Position numbers and translations under genes: made by a program. Positions 8,746-21,487 of a DNA stretch of 64,000 bases are shown here, in pieces; position 1 is the first letter of the stretch, and each line of letters opens with the position of its first letter. The DNA lies in the NCBI RefSeq assembly GCF_964340395.1, contig NC_135563.1, forward strand, positions 9,395,575 to 9,459,574, in the 5' to 3' direction. The notes under the pieces were generated by a model. That model had not been told where the DNA came from. It saw only the letters and a program-made list of their open reading frames with translations, and did not search any database. This stretch comes from Glandiceps talaboti (lineage: Eukaryota; Hemichordata; Enteropneusta; Spengelidae).

Positions 8746-10920
8746 CTGACGAACAAACAGAAGTTCTGAAATGCTTTGACAACTTTTGCGCAATTCATTC
8801 GAAGGATGTTTGTTGTTTCACATATCACTCAGCTCTTCAAAAAGAGTGACTCTTCGGTACAAAGTTCCTTTTGATTATATGAGTGACTTTGCTTTTACAA
8901 CTCACCTCGCATGTACGTGGGTAATCGACCCTCCAATGTGTAATATACTTTGTAAATCCAACTTGAGTATGTAGTATGTGTATGCTTGGAACAAATGTAA
9001 TGAAACTGCGATAGCTTTAATTTATATGGTTAACGAAATTCATTCGAACACGAGTTTTAAACACAAATTGTTCAGTCAATGTTATTGATGTAAAGTATAC
9101 TGACACGTGGCCAGAATGAACTTTAACACAAACAAGTTATAGTAAATGAACCAGTGTGTAATTTTTTGGCAATTTTTTTTTAAATCAGTAAATTCAAGCT
9201 TATTTTTACCTACTCATTCTAATAAAGCGAATCTAGACGACAACCGACTACCAGTAATAAACATCGTATGTAGTCATGGGAAATGCTACCGCCTTCTCAG
9301 CATTCCTGAAATGCAGATTTGCAGTTTGACACGAATTTGACATTGTCCCTTCCGGATGTGACAAGGTGGATTCTGTGTAACCATGATACAAGAGTCCCAT
9401 GGTACCTATTTTTACTGACGAATGTACATCTCAAATAATGATAAATCGCTTTTTTACACTACTCTATTTTCTTCTTTAAAAGATACTATGTAATGTCCAA
9501 AGAAGATGACGTGTTTTTCTGTTATCTCAATCTTGATAAGGAGAATCTTTAAGACCATTTTGTTTCATTTTGGTTTTAAGATAGCAGGTGTTCTTTGTTA
9601 AGACGGGAATTCCCATGTTTTCCTTCAAAATGAGCAACCAATATGCAACATACATAAATTGACATTCATCAATAAGATATACTTTGACCTATAGTAAAAA
9701 TTGAATTATGAATCATAATAAATATGAATATTTACTCAGAATAAAAAAAATATATACTAATGACTTTACGCTATTATCTAACATGATATGTAAAACAAAA
9801 TCAATACAAAGACGTTTTCAGAGAATTTGATAAATTATTCCTTGTCTATCAATAGAAACAAAGACATTTGAATATATTGCTAATGATCCAAATTCGAGAC
9901 GAATGGCAGCCGAGTCGGTAAACAAAATATAACCATTAAGTAATATTGTCGATGAATTCATTTCATTAACACATGGTGCCCCCTAAAAAGGAAATTAGTA
10001 TGTACAAATTGGCTTTGCGTAATCACAGTTTTAATTAGATCTCTCACTCCGATAAATTCTCAATTTCAAATAGTGTGAATTTAATACTGATAGTCAGAGA
10101 AGATCAGATACTCTTTAAAATGAATATGACACGTACGTATTACGAGTTGATTTGCATTTATACGCCTAATGTCCCATGATGTTTCAAACCTGTAAGGGGA
10201 TAGAGTAACTATGTTTCTGTATAATATTGTAACACAGATGCGATGCGCATTATTTTAGCTAACTCATTCGTCTTGTATTTGAAATAATAAAATTGTTCAA
10301 TTTATTTTTTCGTGATTTTTCGTTCGTAGGGTAATCAACTCTTCAGGGACACTGGCGGTCAAAACAAACGTGAACGAATCCTTCGTTTATTGGGTATTGC
10401 AAAAAAAATAAGGCGTAAAGCTGGGCATAAAATTATTGCTCTCCATCGAAGTTTTCTCGTTTCTGCGTCTTACAGCCCACTTGGCATAACTATATCCCGT
10501 GTCTAATTAAACGATACCATCGCTGCAGTATTATATGCAACATAATGATTGATGGTCCTAAAGGTTGTAGCGGGTCATACACCTACCTCATTGCTAGAGA
10601 GATGGTTTGTTTGTTCATCCTAAATACATTAACATCAATTTATACAATCTACGAACCATGAGTACGTACACGATTGAATGTTAGACTTTGAATTGGAAAT
10701 CAAAATATAACACTAATCATTGTAATTGAGTGATTGTTCATCCTTCTCTGCTTGTATTCAGTTCAGAACTCGTCTGCTTTATTGCATTAAAGTGAGACGA
10801 TTGATTAAGATGAAATTACGACTAACCGACCTCAACACAGAACATTACTCCTTGTACCTACCAATGAAAACAATTCTCCAACTGTTTAGATGCTAGAATT
10901 AGTTATCCAGATGGAAGATA
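8746..10920. other. Intergenic, no gene seen
   Basis: AT-rich. Short frames at 8786-8974 and 9146-9340 have no recognisable features. No tRNA or repeat structure was recognised. Confidence 0.55.
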
Positions 10921-10939
10921 TTTGACAGACAGGCAGACT

Positions 10940-10970
<31 letters not shown>

Positions 10971-11055
10971 CTACCTACCTACAGACCTACCTACCTACCT
11001 ACCTACCTACCTACCTACATACATACATACATACATACATACATACATACATACA

Positions 11056-11084
<29 letters not shown>
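10921..11084. repeat. Compound microsatellite (GACA)n-(CTAC)n-(ATAC)n
   Basis: Three tetranucleotide blocks in the order GACA, CTAC, ATAC, with the same CTAC-to-ATAC transition as at 1600-1683. Confidence 0.97.
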
Positions 11085-11087
<3 letters not shown>

Positions 11088-11919
11088 CAAGGGGGAGACT
11101 GAAATTCCTCTCATAACCGGTAGCAAAATAAAACATCTTTTTATAGTATTAAAAATATGATGAATTTATGCGTGTAAATTGCACTGAGAATGGAGGAATA
11201 TATATAAAATCGAACGAATGTCAACAAAAACTAGTGATAGTAGTCAAGGTGCTATCTGGTAGAAGCACAAACTCGCATACTGTCTAATGTTGAGAGGTGA
11301 CTGTAAACGCGTGAAACAACGCGTGGAAAGGCTCTCTATCTGTCGCTACAAGTATTACTATCAGTAGATTGTTTATCGGCAGACGATTGTTTTACACGGG
11401 AAGAGTGTGAATTGGCGTACATGTTCGATCCCGCAGAATGAACCAGTAAACTCTACGGTTTCGTCTGTTGTGTGTGAAAGGTATGCTGATATTAGTCAGA
11501 ACTCAAGTCTTATCTATAAGAGAGTATTGTTATCATCAAAAGATGTCCGTTCACGTTATCAATGCTTGATTTAAGATCTCCTTGGTTACCGATAATGTCA
11601 TTCCTGCGAGGTTTGATACTGTTGGGTTAACACAGTTTACTTGACATTAATGTGTTCTCCGATATGATGTTTCACCAAACTTGAGCATAAAATCAAAATT
11701 TGTTTGCTTGATGAATGCAACTGATTAATTATGGTACCAATGGTTCATTTACTTCAAACAATAAGCGACTGTTATCTGAGTTAGCACCAAATTGTATTCC
11801 ACCGGGCTTTGTGTAAAGCACGTCTCACTCGTTCAGCAATGTTATCAGTGTAGGTTAACATTTACACAATGATTTTGGCGACATTTTATCAACCATGACT
11901 CGCAGATAAAATATTCTTG
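11085..11919. other. Intergenic, no gene seen
   Basis: Unique-looking sequence without supported features. Confidence 0.5.
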
Positions 11920-12012
11920 GACCCTGGCTTGTCTTTGGAGTTAAATAAAAGACCCTGGCTTGTCTTTGGAGTTATATAATGACCCTAGTTTGTCTTTTTA
12001 GTCAAATAAAGT
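11920..12012. repeat. Short tandem triplication, ~31 bp unit
   Basis: Three copies starting at 11920, 11951 and 11981, each beginning GACCCT(G/A)G(C/T)TTGTCTTT and ending in a TTAAATAAA- or TATATAAT-like tail. The third copy has diverged more. Confidence 0.85.
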
Positions 12013-13410
12013 CGTTACGTGATAGAAGAATACCCTCAAAATGCACTCGTTGGAATTATTTGAGTCTGTTACAAATATCAACTTTATTCACATGTTCAAG
12101 AGAGACTCCCATACCTTTAAACATTTCATTGTTTTTTGTTGTTGTTTATTTGTTGTTGTTTATTTGTTTGTTGGTTTATTTTCTTATCATTGTTTTTTGC
12201 TTTTTGCGATATGATAGAGATAAATTTTTGTATTTATTGAAAAAAAATTGTTCATACAAATTTTTACTTTGAACATTTGCAAAGGCAGAATATCGGATTT
12301 GAGCAATTATTTCTAGTTACGTCCATATACCTAATCTACAAATTCGACAGTGTTATTCATAACCAGTTGTGCTACATATGTCTTTGGACACGCAACGAAT
12401 TGAAGTTGAAGCGTTTGTTGTTTCTATGGTGACTCAAAAGCCGCTGTGATTAAGCGAAGGGGACTTTTTTATGAGTTCAGAATATTACTGAAAATACAAA
12501 CGTCCATAACAGTAAACATAGCATTGCTATATACCATGAATAAAATATACTATTTTCCTGTAATACCTGGGAATGGATGCATTTTGTTTGACTGTTATGA
12601 AGGCCTGCATTATCCTTTCTTTGATAATTGTAACGTTGTGTATCCCTCATACAAGCACACTTTAAAAATAAACAATCGCAGGTCCGGAGACTGTATCAAA
12701 TTCTGTATTATACGTTTAATAATATGTCATGAATACGTCATGTTTCCTTCAACTGTCGGATTTCCATTTGAATACAACCCCATCGCTCTAATACACCCCA
12801 ATCTCAATCTGACTGTCGTTATTTCCTACACAAATTAAATTGAATATGACAAATGCACCAGGTACGCCATCACTGAATGCAGCTACATACCGGTGGGAAA
12901 TGCTATAAATGGCGACTTTGACTCCAGCAGGAAATGTTATTCCTTTACGTTCTCTCAGGTGGAAATTTAAAAGTTAAACTCTTGTATGGCAAATATTCGG
13001 ATTTTGGATGCTGTATAGAGAATATAAAACCCTAATGTATGACCACGAAATGAATATATATAAATTATATACAGCTTGAATTGTCAAGATTTCCGGCAAA
13101 AATATCTAGTAACATAAACAATAACGCAGAAATATCGGTTAGGTTCGCACTCCTATATAACCGTTTTAAAAAGGTCATATTTACTATAACTTGGTAATGG
13201 GTTGAATACTTTAGAGATAGGCGGCCAATTATTCACTGCTAGGTTATATTTACTTTCTGACGGAGCTGTATGCTGTGCTTATAAACCATTTAATATTCTA
13301 GTGACTGTGAAGTTATTTGAAGTTAATACCCGACATATGTTATCGTTAATAGATCCATTATTATAAAATTATGAGCCATGAATGTCAAGGCGAAGTTTTA
13401 GCACCATTTA
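12013..13410. other. Intergenic; one unassigned ORF
   Basis: Starts with T-rich low complexity (TTTGTTGTTG runs, 12130-12200). A 130-codon open frame at 12446-12838 shows no signal peptide, domain or flanking splice consensus, and I do not call it a gene. Confidence 0.45.
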
Positions 13411-13415
13411 GATTA

Positions 13416-14262
13416 GTAAGTCTTCTAAGACGCTAGTAAAACTATTGTTACATGCCAAGTCTTCTAAGACACTAGTAAAACTACTGTTACATGCCAAGTC
13501 TTCTAAGACACTAGTAAAACTACTGTTACATGCCAAGTCTTCTAAGAAACTAGTAAAACTACTGTTACATGCCAAGTCTTCTAAGAAACTAGTAAAACTA
13601 CTGTTACATGCCACGTCTTCTAAGACACTAGCAAAACTACTGTTACATGCCATGTCTTCTAAGACACTAGTAAAACTACTGTTACATGCCAGGTCTTCTA
13701 AGACGCTAGTAAAACTAATGTTACATGCCAGGTCTTCTAAGACGCTAGTAAAACTACTGTTACATGCCAGGTCTTCTAAGACACAAGTAAAACTACTGTT
13801 ACATGCCAAGTCTTCTAAGAAACTAGTAAAGCTACTGTTACATGCCAAGTCTTCTAAGACACTAGTAAAACTACTGTTACATGCCATGTCTTCTAAGACA
13901 CTAGTGAAACTGAAGATACATGGTATAGGTAAGTCTTCTAAAAACTACAATTACATGGCACGTTTTCTAGACACTTAGTAAAACTACTATTACAAGGTAA
14001 GTCTTCTAAATGAAGACACTTAGTAAAACTACTGTTACATGGTAAGTCTTCTAAATGAAGACACGAGTAAAACTACTATTACAAGGTAAGTCTTCTAAAT
14101 GAAGACACGAGTAAAACTACTATTACATGGTAAGTCTTCTAAATGAAGACACAAGTAAAACTACTATTACAAGGTAAGTCTTCTAAATGAAGACACGAGT
14201 AAAACTACTATTACATGGTAAGTCTTCTAAATGAAGACACGAGTAAAACTACTGTTACATGG
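13416..14262. repeat. Two-phase minisatellite, 39 bp then 44 bp units
   Basis: From 13416 to about 13915 the unit is 39 bp: GTCTTCTAAGACACTAGTAA, then AACTACTGTTACATGCCAA. After a scrambled junction (13916-13995) the unit becomes 44 bp because five bases are inserted in the centre, turning GTCTTCTAAGAC into GTCTTCTAAATGAAGAC. About twelve short and six long units are present. Because 39 is divisible by three, both strands stay open (159 and 177 codons, 13-residue periods such as LACNSSFTSVLED). These frames have no other coding evidence. Confidence 0.95.
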
Positions 14263-16982
14263 TAAGTCTAATGTAAAAAGTATTTAAATAAAAGAGTTGA
14301 TGTAAGATACTAAAGAAGCCTTTCATTATATAATTTTTTTAAAAGGTATATGTGCCCTTTCGGCTTCGAAATCAGATAAACTGAAACTGTTGATAGTAGT
14401 CCAGTAGTGTTAAAAGCCAGGCTTATGTTGTATTTTCACATTGTGTATGTTCCTTTAGCATTCCGAGAGTGCCGTTTCTGACATAAAATTCTCTTCCTTG
14501 GGTGTACTTTATCACATTTTATCGCCATTACAGTTCACTCGAAAAAATGCTCAAAGCTTATAGTTGGCCACTTAAAGGTCAGCTGGGAATCACTTCATGA
14601 CGTGATTAGAGTTCAAATCTTGCCAGGTAAAAGCAACGAAGAGCTTGTGTGTCATCCCCTTGATGGAATGGCTGTTTTCAAATGCATTAATATGATAGAA
14701 TCTGTCAGACAAGTCGTTAAATATACAACCCACTTGTAACCAAAAAAAGGTACTTTACAAAAACACATCACATATTGAAAGTTATGTGATATAAACAATG
14801 ATTTGAAGAGACTGAAAGGGATAGATGAAAATTAGAAAAATAATGAATATAATTTCACATAATTATTAATGTTACTATAGAGTGTCGTATTGTACATTTG
14901 TCTCTGAGATAGTAAAATGAATTAATGTAATCAACATCAGAAAGTAATCATCTGGGTATCATTCTAACCTACATCATTGAAACATACACATCAAAAGTTT
15001 TGATGAAATGACAGTATTTTATTGTGCTTGGGCATAGCAATATCTTTTCGGAACAGCTTTAATTTTGGTACCTGTAAATGACGCTGTCGCAACGCTAGAC
15101 AGAAGCAATTATAGCATTCCTCGTAGGATTTGGTACTGAGCTAAGATATTTACAAATATTGAAAGATTGTAATGCCATCGTGCTGAAACTCAACAACGTC
15201 TTATTAGAATTCATACCCCTTCCTACATTCACTCCTCTACTATTCTTGTCAAAGTTCACTCAACTGACAGATTTCCTTCATCACATATGACCGTTTACAT
15301 TACTTTTTGAAATTTCTGAAGTCTGAAGCTTTTTAGTCAACTCGAATGCTCTCAAAGATATTTGCATATTTGATCTTGCCTGGCGGGTGTCATAATTTCT
15401 ATTTCTATAGTTTAATCCATACACAATAGAAGGACCCTCAGGGTACCTTAAAGTTGCCAAATGAATGAGAATTAGTATCTATTTTGGATTTTGGATTTGG
15501 AAAACACCTTTGCTATGTTTCTCTACTTGAAAAAAACGATGTGAAATAACATATGCCAAGAGCTCTAAATTGCAAAATATCAAAAGGGAAAAGTGTCATT
15601 TTTTTTATTTTACAATAATAATTTTTTTCTTCACTTTTTGCATCTTTTTAAAATAATTTATTGAGTTGCGAACATAATTGGTATAGGTTGCTTTACACTA
15701 TGTTTTCAAAGTAGAAAAACTTAGTAAAGTAGTTTTTTCAATTTAAATAAATACCTAATTTTCATCCATTTGGTAACTTTAATGAAGGCATGAAGATATA
15801 CTACGAGTATCAAGTCATTCAGGAGTATACATTTAGCCTAATTAATAAAGTGTTTGGTTCCGGATAATACCCGACCCCCACCTAACTTTTTACAGCGGTT
15901 TCTAAACGTTTGTTTACGTGTTCGAGAAAATGTTAATAAAATCGCAAACATTTTGAAGATTCGTGAGAAATAGTAGATGCGGAAATTGATATCAATTTAA
16001 AAAGACAATATGAAACTGATCTTCGAATCTGTTATGGCTGTACGTCTGATGGGAAGAAACCAATAACACAGAGACCACATGCAAAGGAAGACGTATCTAC
16101 CTGAACTAGACACTCACACATGTAAGAAAATTCAATTTAAATAAAAATAAAAAATCTACCTACCCCACCTATTCTAAAATTAAGTGTAATCGGAACCACA
16201 CAATATTCTATGTTAGGCCTTAGGCAAAAGATTCTTATAAAGAAAGCGTTCTACTTAAGACACAAATCAAACACTCCAAGAAGTACACCTAGTATGGAAG
16301 CTCATTGCACGGGTATTTTGACTTTCTGTCACGTGATCAGCTGGTATGTCAGATGATGCCTAATTGCAAAGAAAAGTCAGTCGTTCAGAAGGTCAATAGT
16401 TAATATAACGATAATTATTTAGGATTTGCGCCTGTCTATCAAAAGTACAGCCATCTGGAAGGGGAACGGAAATCACTATTTTGCTGTCAAAAATGGTATT
16501 TTTAATATGCCATAGGTCCGCAACTACAAAGGATTTTTTTTTTAAAAATCCAAAGCTATCTATTTATTCGTTGGTTGGGACATGTTTCTAATGTCTTTGA
16601 TGTCACAAAAGCATGCTAACGATGAGTGAGCAAAAAAAACGTTCTCACATACCAGCTGGATTACTCGATTATCGAATGCACCCTTTAGATTGTCTTTAAG
16701 TGTTAATGTTTTTCCTTCATTATTTTCAAATTTATGAGTTTCTTTCTTAATCTTTAGACGATGGTATGTCACGTAGGTATACCTGCGACTAGTAAGCCAT
16801 GTTGACATTTTGACGAGTTAAATGTTTGAGATCTGACTTACGTAAATTTAGAATTCATGGCCTGAGTATAACGTTATGATAAATCTCGTATATGTCACTG
16901 CTGATCATATTTCAGTGACATAATTTCCTATAATAATATCGCATGCGGTTGAGCTAAAACAAAGCCCCCTCCAAAAAAAACC

Positions 16983-16983
<1 letters not shown>
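14263..16983. other. Intergenic, no gene seen
   Basis: Strongly AT-rich. Inverted GTGTTTGGTTCCG / CGGAACCACAC words near 15849 and 16188 could mark a decayed small transposon but are too short to call. No coding region is supported. Confidence 0.45.
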
Positions 16984-17023
<40 letters not shown>

Positions 17024-17060
17024 TGGAAACAGATTCAGATTCAGATTCAGATTCAGATAC
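16984..17060. repeat. (CAA)n followed by (CAGATT)n
   Basis: About thirteen CAA units to 17022, then about five CAGATT units from 17030 to 17059. Confidence 0.95.
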
Positions 17061-18529
17061 TTTATGACCTTATGTATAAACACATTCGCTCCTAAGGCCA
17101 ATGTAAAAAAAAGAGGACAGAAGGACGGGAGAAAAAAACAACAACATAAAAGTAAAAATCAGGACTCATTTAAAAATGACAGATGTCAGTTGATGTCATG
17201 ACCGTCGTTTTAGACCTGCCATGTTAAAGAGATACTATCAATGGCTGAAAAGGTAATAGTCTAGACCTCAATTTTTTTACCTTGAAGAGCAGAAATCGGC
17301 GAAATATTCGCTATTTTTCATGTGTTAAGGCCGGTATCTTAACTCCATGTATACTGAGTCCTTAACACTTGACTGGAACAAGCTTCTCATTACGAGAGTG
17401 ATATTACACTTCGATAGATCACGCGAACTATCTTAATTTGAAAATGTGTCCCCATAAGTGTTAACAGTCTAAGTAATATATGCAATCACACCTTGAATTA
17501 AGAAATCTAATTAATATGTAGAGATAGAAGGTGAAATATTTTGACCAACAGTATTGTAAGTGGCAATTAGATATGACATTGTGGTTATTATACGTCATAA
17601 TTACTGAGATTATAAGGTAACTCACAGAGCATTTACAGAACATTGCGCCTATACGCTAGTTAATTAGACAATTGCATTAATCAGAATGACACTGCTTGTA
17701 TATCATCTTTGTTCCAAGTTTGGATATATTTATCTAATGCTTTATTGATGTACGACTGCATCGACGAACGGACGGACGGGCAGAAGGACGAACCACGGTG
17801 TAAGTTTAGCTCAAGCAGGCTATAGCGACTCCGAGGGTTAATATAATTGTATATGAGCTCATTGCACAACTACGCGCAAGATATTCTACTCCCCATCTTG
17901 AAAAAATGAATCATTGTACGTGAATCATTTTTGTTTTGTGCTTTCATGTTTTTTTTGTGTGTGTTCAGTATTGTTTCTCCCCTGCACAGTCACACAATAT
18001 ACAAAGACCACTGCGTTTAGTTTATCGAAATACTAGAATATGTCAAATAAGAGGAGTGATCCTCTAAGTAAGAACCGTTCACACGTGTTATGTAGTCATT
18101 ATAGCTGTTCGTTTCATATTCTTGCTATAGCTTTTCATTCGTGTTATTAATTCTTCCTATTTTGAATCAACACTTGTATTTAATGCAATTTAGTAAAAAC
18201 ATGAAATCTACATCTTGTCAATTTCGACATGCTTTGATTTGAAATGAAATGTTAGCGTCAAGTCACCTATTAACCAATTTCTCAAAATTAAGTTGTTGTA
18301 ATATATATATATGTGACCAAACAATATTATATTCACCAGTTTGTAGCAACAATTACGCGTTTCCAATGTGTGAAACGTTAATATGTTCGTTATTAACTTT
18401 TCCATTGATTTTTGACCTTAATGCTTTAACCTTTCACAAATTAAATATCATGAGTTCGTTTTAATATGTCAACGATATAAATTTTGTTTCCTTAATAAAA
18501 TATCTTATCGTGACAATAAAATGAGTATG
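17061..18529. other. Intergenic, no gene seen
   Basis: AT-rich with short chance frames only. Confidence 0.5.
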
Positions 18530-19428
18530 ATATATAGCGAATTTCACAACACCAGTCAGCCTTTCTGTTTGATACAACCACGCTAGTCTGTAAGATACAG
18601 ACATTCGTGCCATGCTGTCAGCCAGTACTCATCGTCTGTACTTAGTCCATTCTATGGGCCTGTGCCTGCTAGATCAAAGGGTTTGGGCAACGCCTTGAAC
18701 GTGTGATTAGGAGTTCAAACAGAGGCCATTATGTAGATTAAAAATCGAATAGCATAGTTTCTGCCTCTGATGTTAAGAACGATTGTTGTTACGGTGATAC
18801 TTGTTAGTTGTTCGTACTTGATAAAATACCAGACTTTGGCTGGAAACTTATGTTTGCTATATGTAACATTAGATGGCTGGTCTCACAATTCAGCATTGAA
18901 AGACTGATATCATGGTCATATTGACACCTATTAGAATATAACCATATTTGATTGGCTGCAACCTAGTCTGGTTGCTTATGCCGGATATTGGGTAGATTAG
19001 TTCAGTCGTGGTTAAGAAGCCCTGATGGCTGAACAACATGACGTATCTTACAGTTTACAACCATGCAGAAACCAATAAGAAACTGGACATGCAACACTTT
19101 AAGATAGCAATATTGAATGAGTACAGTTTCTTGCTACATTTTGTCTCAGTCAAGTGATCTACACATGCCATCAGACATCAAATGAACACCGCAAAGGACA
19201 TTTGAAGTGCCCTCCATCGGGTGTTTGATACTAAGAAAAACATTGGCGCCCGAATGTCTGCATGGAGTGGCAATACATTTAAATGGTTTATTTCATTTAG
19301 ATTAAATGTAGCAAAAAGAATGCAATCTTGCTATTGGAGTGTGGTATATCCAGTTTCTTGTTAGTTTCTGCATGGTTGTATCAAACAGAAAAGCTGAATG
19401 GTGTTATGAAATTCACTGTATAGTTAGC
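18530..19428. mobile_element. Non-autonomous DNA transposon with long inverted ends, itself interrupted by another element
   Basis: The left end GAATTTCACAACACCAGTCA and following CCTTTCTGTTTGATACAACCA correspond to the reverse complement of the right end (GTGAATTTCATAACACCATT, then CAGCTTTTCTGTTTGATACAACCATG). The inverted similarity resumes at 19059 (CATGCAGAAACCAATAAGAA) opposite 19350-19375, showing that the left arm was split by the insertion at 18583-19056. No transposase remnant was recognised. The related element at 21113-21487 shares arm words and the internal GGGCGCCAATGTTTT segment. Confidence 0.75.
18583..19056. mobile_element. Nested inverted-repeat insertion
   Basis: Splits the left arm of the surrounding element. 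The ends read AGTCTGTAAGATAC...CATGCTGTCAGCC on the left and GGCTGAACAACATGACGTATCTTACAG on the right, whose reverse complement begins CTGTAAGATAC. The host sequence CAACCA(C/T)G occurs on both sides (about 18575-18582 and 19057-19064), consistent with an ~8 bp target-site duplication of the hAT type; the exact boundary is uncertain by a few bases. It has no coding capacity. Confidence 0.65.
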
Positions 19429-21112
19429 GTCTGAGAGTCGTCCCCCTGACCACATACTAAACCATTTTTGTCACGCGATTCCATGGTCTTGGCAAAATAT
19501 GTATACATCTTGTGGTTTATAGCTTCCATGTCATAGTGGTTCTAGAAGAACACGTTCAAACGGGTTCAAAACTTCAGACAGTTAAACACTTTCAAGTGAA
19601 CAATGGCACGTCTTGCTGTATGCCAGGGTCAAATCCAGTGTTCTAAATATATTAGTTGAAATCTTGAAAGTGGAACAACCTAAATGTATAAGATTTTTAC
19701 TCATCTAGTGAAAATACATACATAAAACCTTGATCGATGCAGGCCTTCTATGACATTACAATTGTCTTTTAGTATTGCTAGAACATTTGATTGCAGAGTA
19801 GGGATCCCCCCCCCCCGGCATTAGTCATGAATAAATTACGTCATCAGATAGATGATCCGCGCGCCATGTCTTAATACCAGGTTTGAGTTCAGCAAATTGC
19901 AAGTGATGGTTAAGTATGCTTCAGTAAGTAGGATACGACTAGCACCTTAAGTTTGAACACAGCATGTGCCCCTTTAAGACCCCACAGCTATAATAAAGAG
20001 CTAAAATTCCGTAGAGACATGTTAAATCATTTTTTTCCCCAGTATATATATATATGCCAAGTCAATTACTATGTAATCTGTGTGTTTCACACGAAATCTA
20101 AATAATTTACGCAAGTTGATGCATGTATTGACTATAGTAGAACCTATCTTTACAAATACAAATTTTATCGTAAACATTAACAGTGTCATTTATGAGATAT
20201 AAAACATACGTTTTCATGTAAAAGCAATTTTTCTGCGTTTATGGGTGATGCGTTTGAGCAATCACAATACATTAAATCCAAATCGTCGGTTAATGTAGGC
20301 TTAACGAGTAGTGCATAGTAATTAGTTTATTTGCATAAGTGGTTTTTTCTACGCAGACGATATCCCAATACAATGTATATGCTGAGGTGATGCTGAAAGA
20401 AATCTTGAGTGATCCTGTATCTGCAACAAATGTCGACCGTAAAAAGGGAATAATAAGTGATGGGAACGGTGATTTTCCATGTACGAGCCAGACTAAAGTC
20501 CGTGACACACTATGCAAATTTTGATCGCGATAAGGAGTACGAATCAAAGGCCCTCTGACTGTAACTCTTGCTGTGTGTCGTCAGGTCTCTGACGTACACG
20601 TGAGATAGTATCTATAGCAATTAGTGATATCTATGTTATACTATCACATTCGTGTTGTTTGAACTTTTGAGAAATTAGGTAACTAATACGACACTTAACA
20701 GGCCTGAATAGTGAACAGTGTCGCTGTGATGTAATTATCTCCTACATCGTTCCTTTATTGCATGATAGAAAAAAACTATTTAAATGGGTATTTAGGAATA
20801 AATGGTTGTCCAAATGAAATACATGTAGATCATTATGCTTCTAGTATTTCACACACTTCTAAAAAAATACACATGATTATTGAAATTCAAACACAATCAT
20901 TCGAATTCATCGAAGAATTTCCTTCTGAAGTTAACGTTATATTATAGTAATTGTCGTATCCCTGGAATTGTTTTAAGCCTCGCCAATTCCTGTGTTAAAG
21001 TCATGGACAAGTTGTCATGCTTATTAAATATTTCCGTTAAATATGGTTTTCATGGTTTCCGTGGATATCATCTGGACAGGATACAAGGCATGGTGGGTGA
21101 CACACGTGTCAG
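19429..21112. other. Intergenic, no gene seen
   Basis: Includes a C13 run near 19807 and a small (TA)n at 20043. Overlapping short frames on both strands at 20290-20547 are uninformative. Confidence 0.5.
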
Positions 21113-21487
21113 AACGTACAGCTCATTTCAGTCATATTTGATACAACCACGCAGAAACCAATAAGAAACTGCATATTGTTCATTGAGATAGCAAGATCGC
21201 ACACTCTTGCTACATTTTTGTCTAAATGGAATAAATCATTTAAACGTAATAAAACCAGACGTAGACACGCGGGCGCCAATGTTTTGATGTCTCCATTTGA
21301 TATCTGCATCCACGATCTGCATGGTTGCACATTAGTTCATTTCATTTAGACAACATGCGGCAAGAAACTGTATTCATTCATTCAACCTTGCTATCTTATA
21401 GTGTAGCACGTGCAGTTCCTTATTGGTTTCTGCGTGGGCGTATCAAAGAGAACGGCTGAACGATACCTTGAAACGGGCTGTAATACG
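21113..21487. mobile_element. MITE-like element with ~130 bp inverted arms
   Basis: Left arm: TGATACAACCACGCAGAAAC, CAATAAGAAACTGCA, a GAGATAGCAAG word, then CTTGCTACATTTTTGTCTAA. The reverse complement of the right arm gives GATACGCCCACGCAGAAACC, AATAAGGAACTGCA, AAGATAGCAAGG and CTTGCCGCATGTTGTCTAA. The arms therefore span most of the ~375 bp element. It shares arm and core words with the 18.5-19.4 kb element, so both belong to one family. Confidence 0.8.

Noticed and set aside
12446-12838. 130-codon plus-strand ORF
   Set aside because: No domain, signal peptide or biased composition; no convincing acceptor or donor; length is within chance for 64 kb of DNA.
13408-13978. Overlapping 159- and 177-codon repeat proteins on opposite strands
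   Set aside because: A 39 bp tandem unit without stops keeps frames open on both strands automatically; there is no start context, signal peptide or splice support, and the array loses the frame when the unit becomes 44 bp.
14622-14634. CCAGGTAAAAGC as a possible third Pro-Gly-Lys peptide site
   Set aside because: Next residue is Ser, giving no dibasic site, and no Trp or HFS lies upstream in frame.
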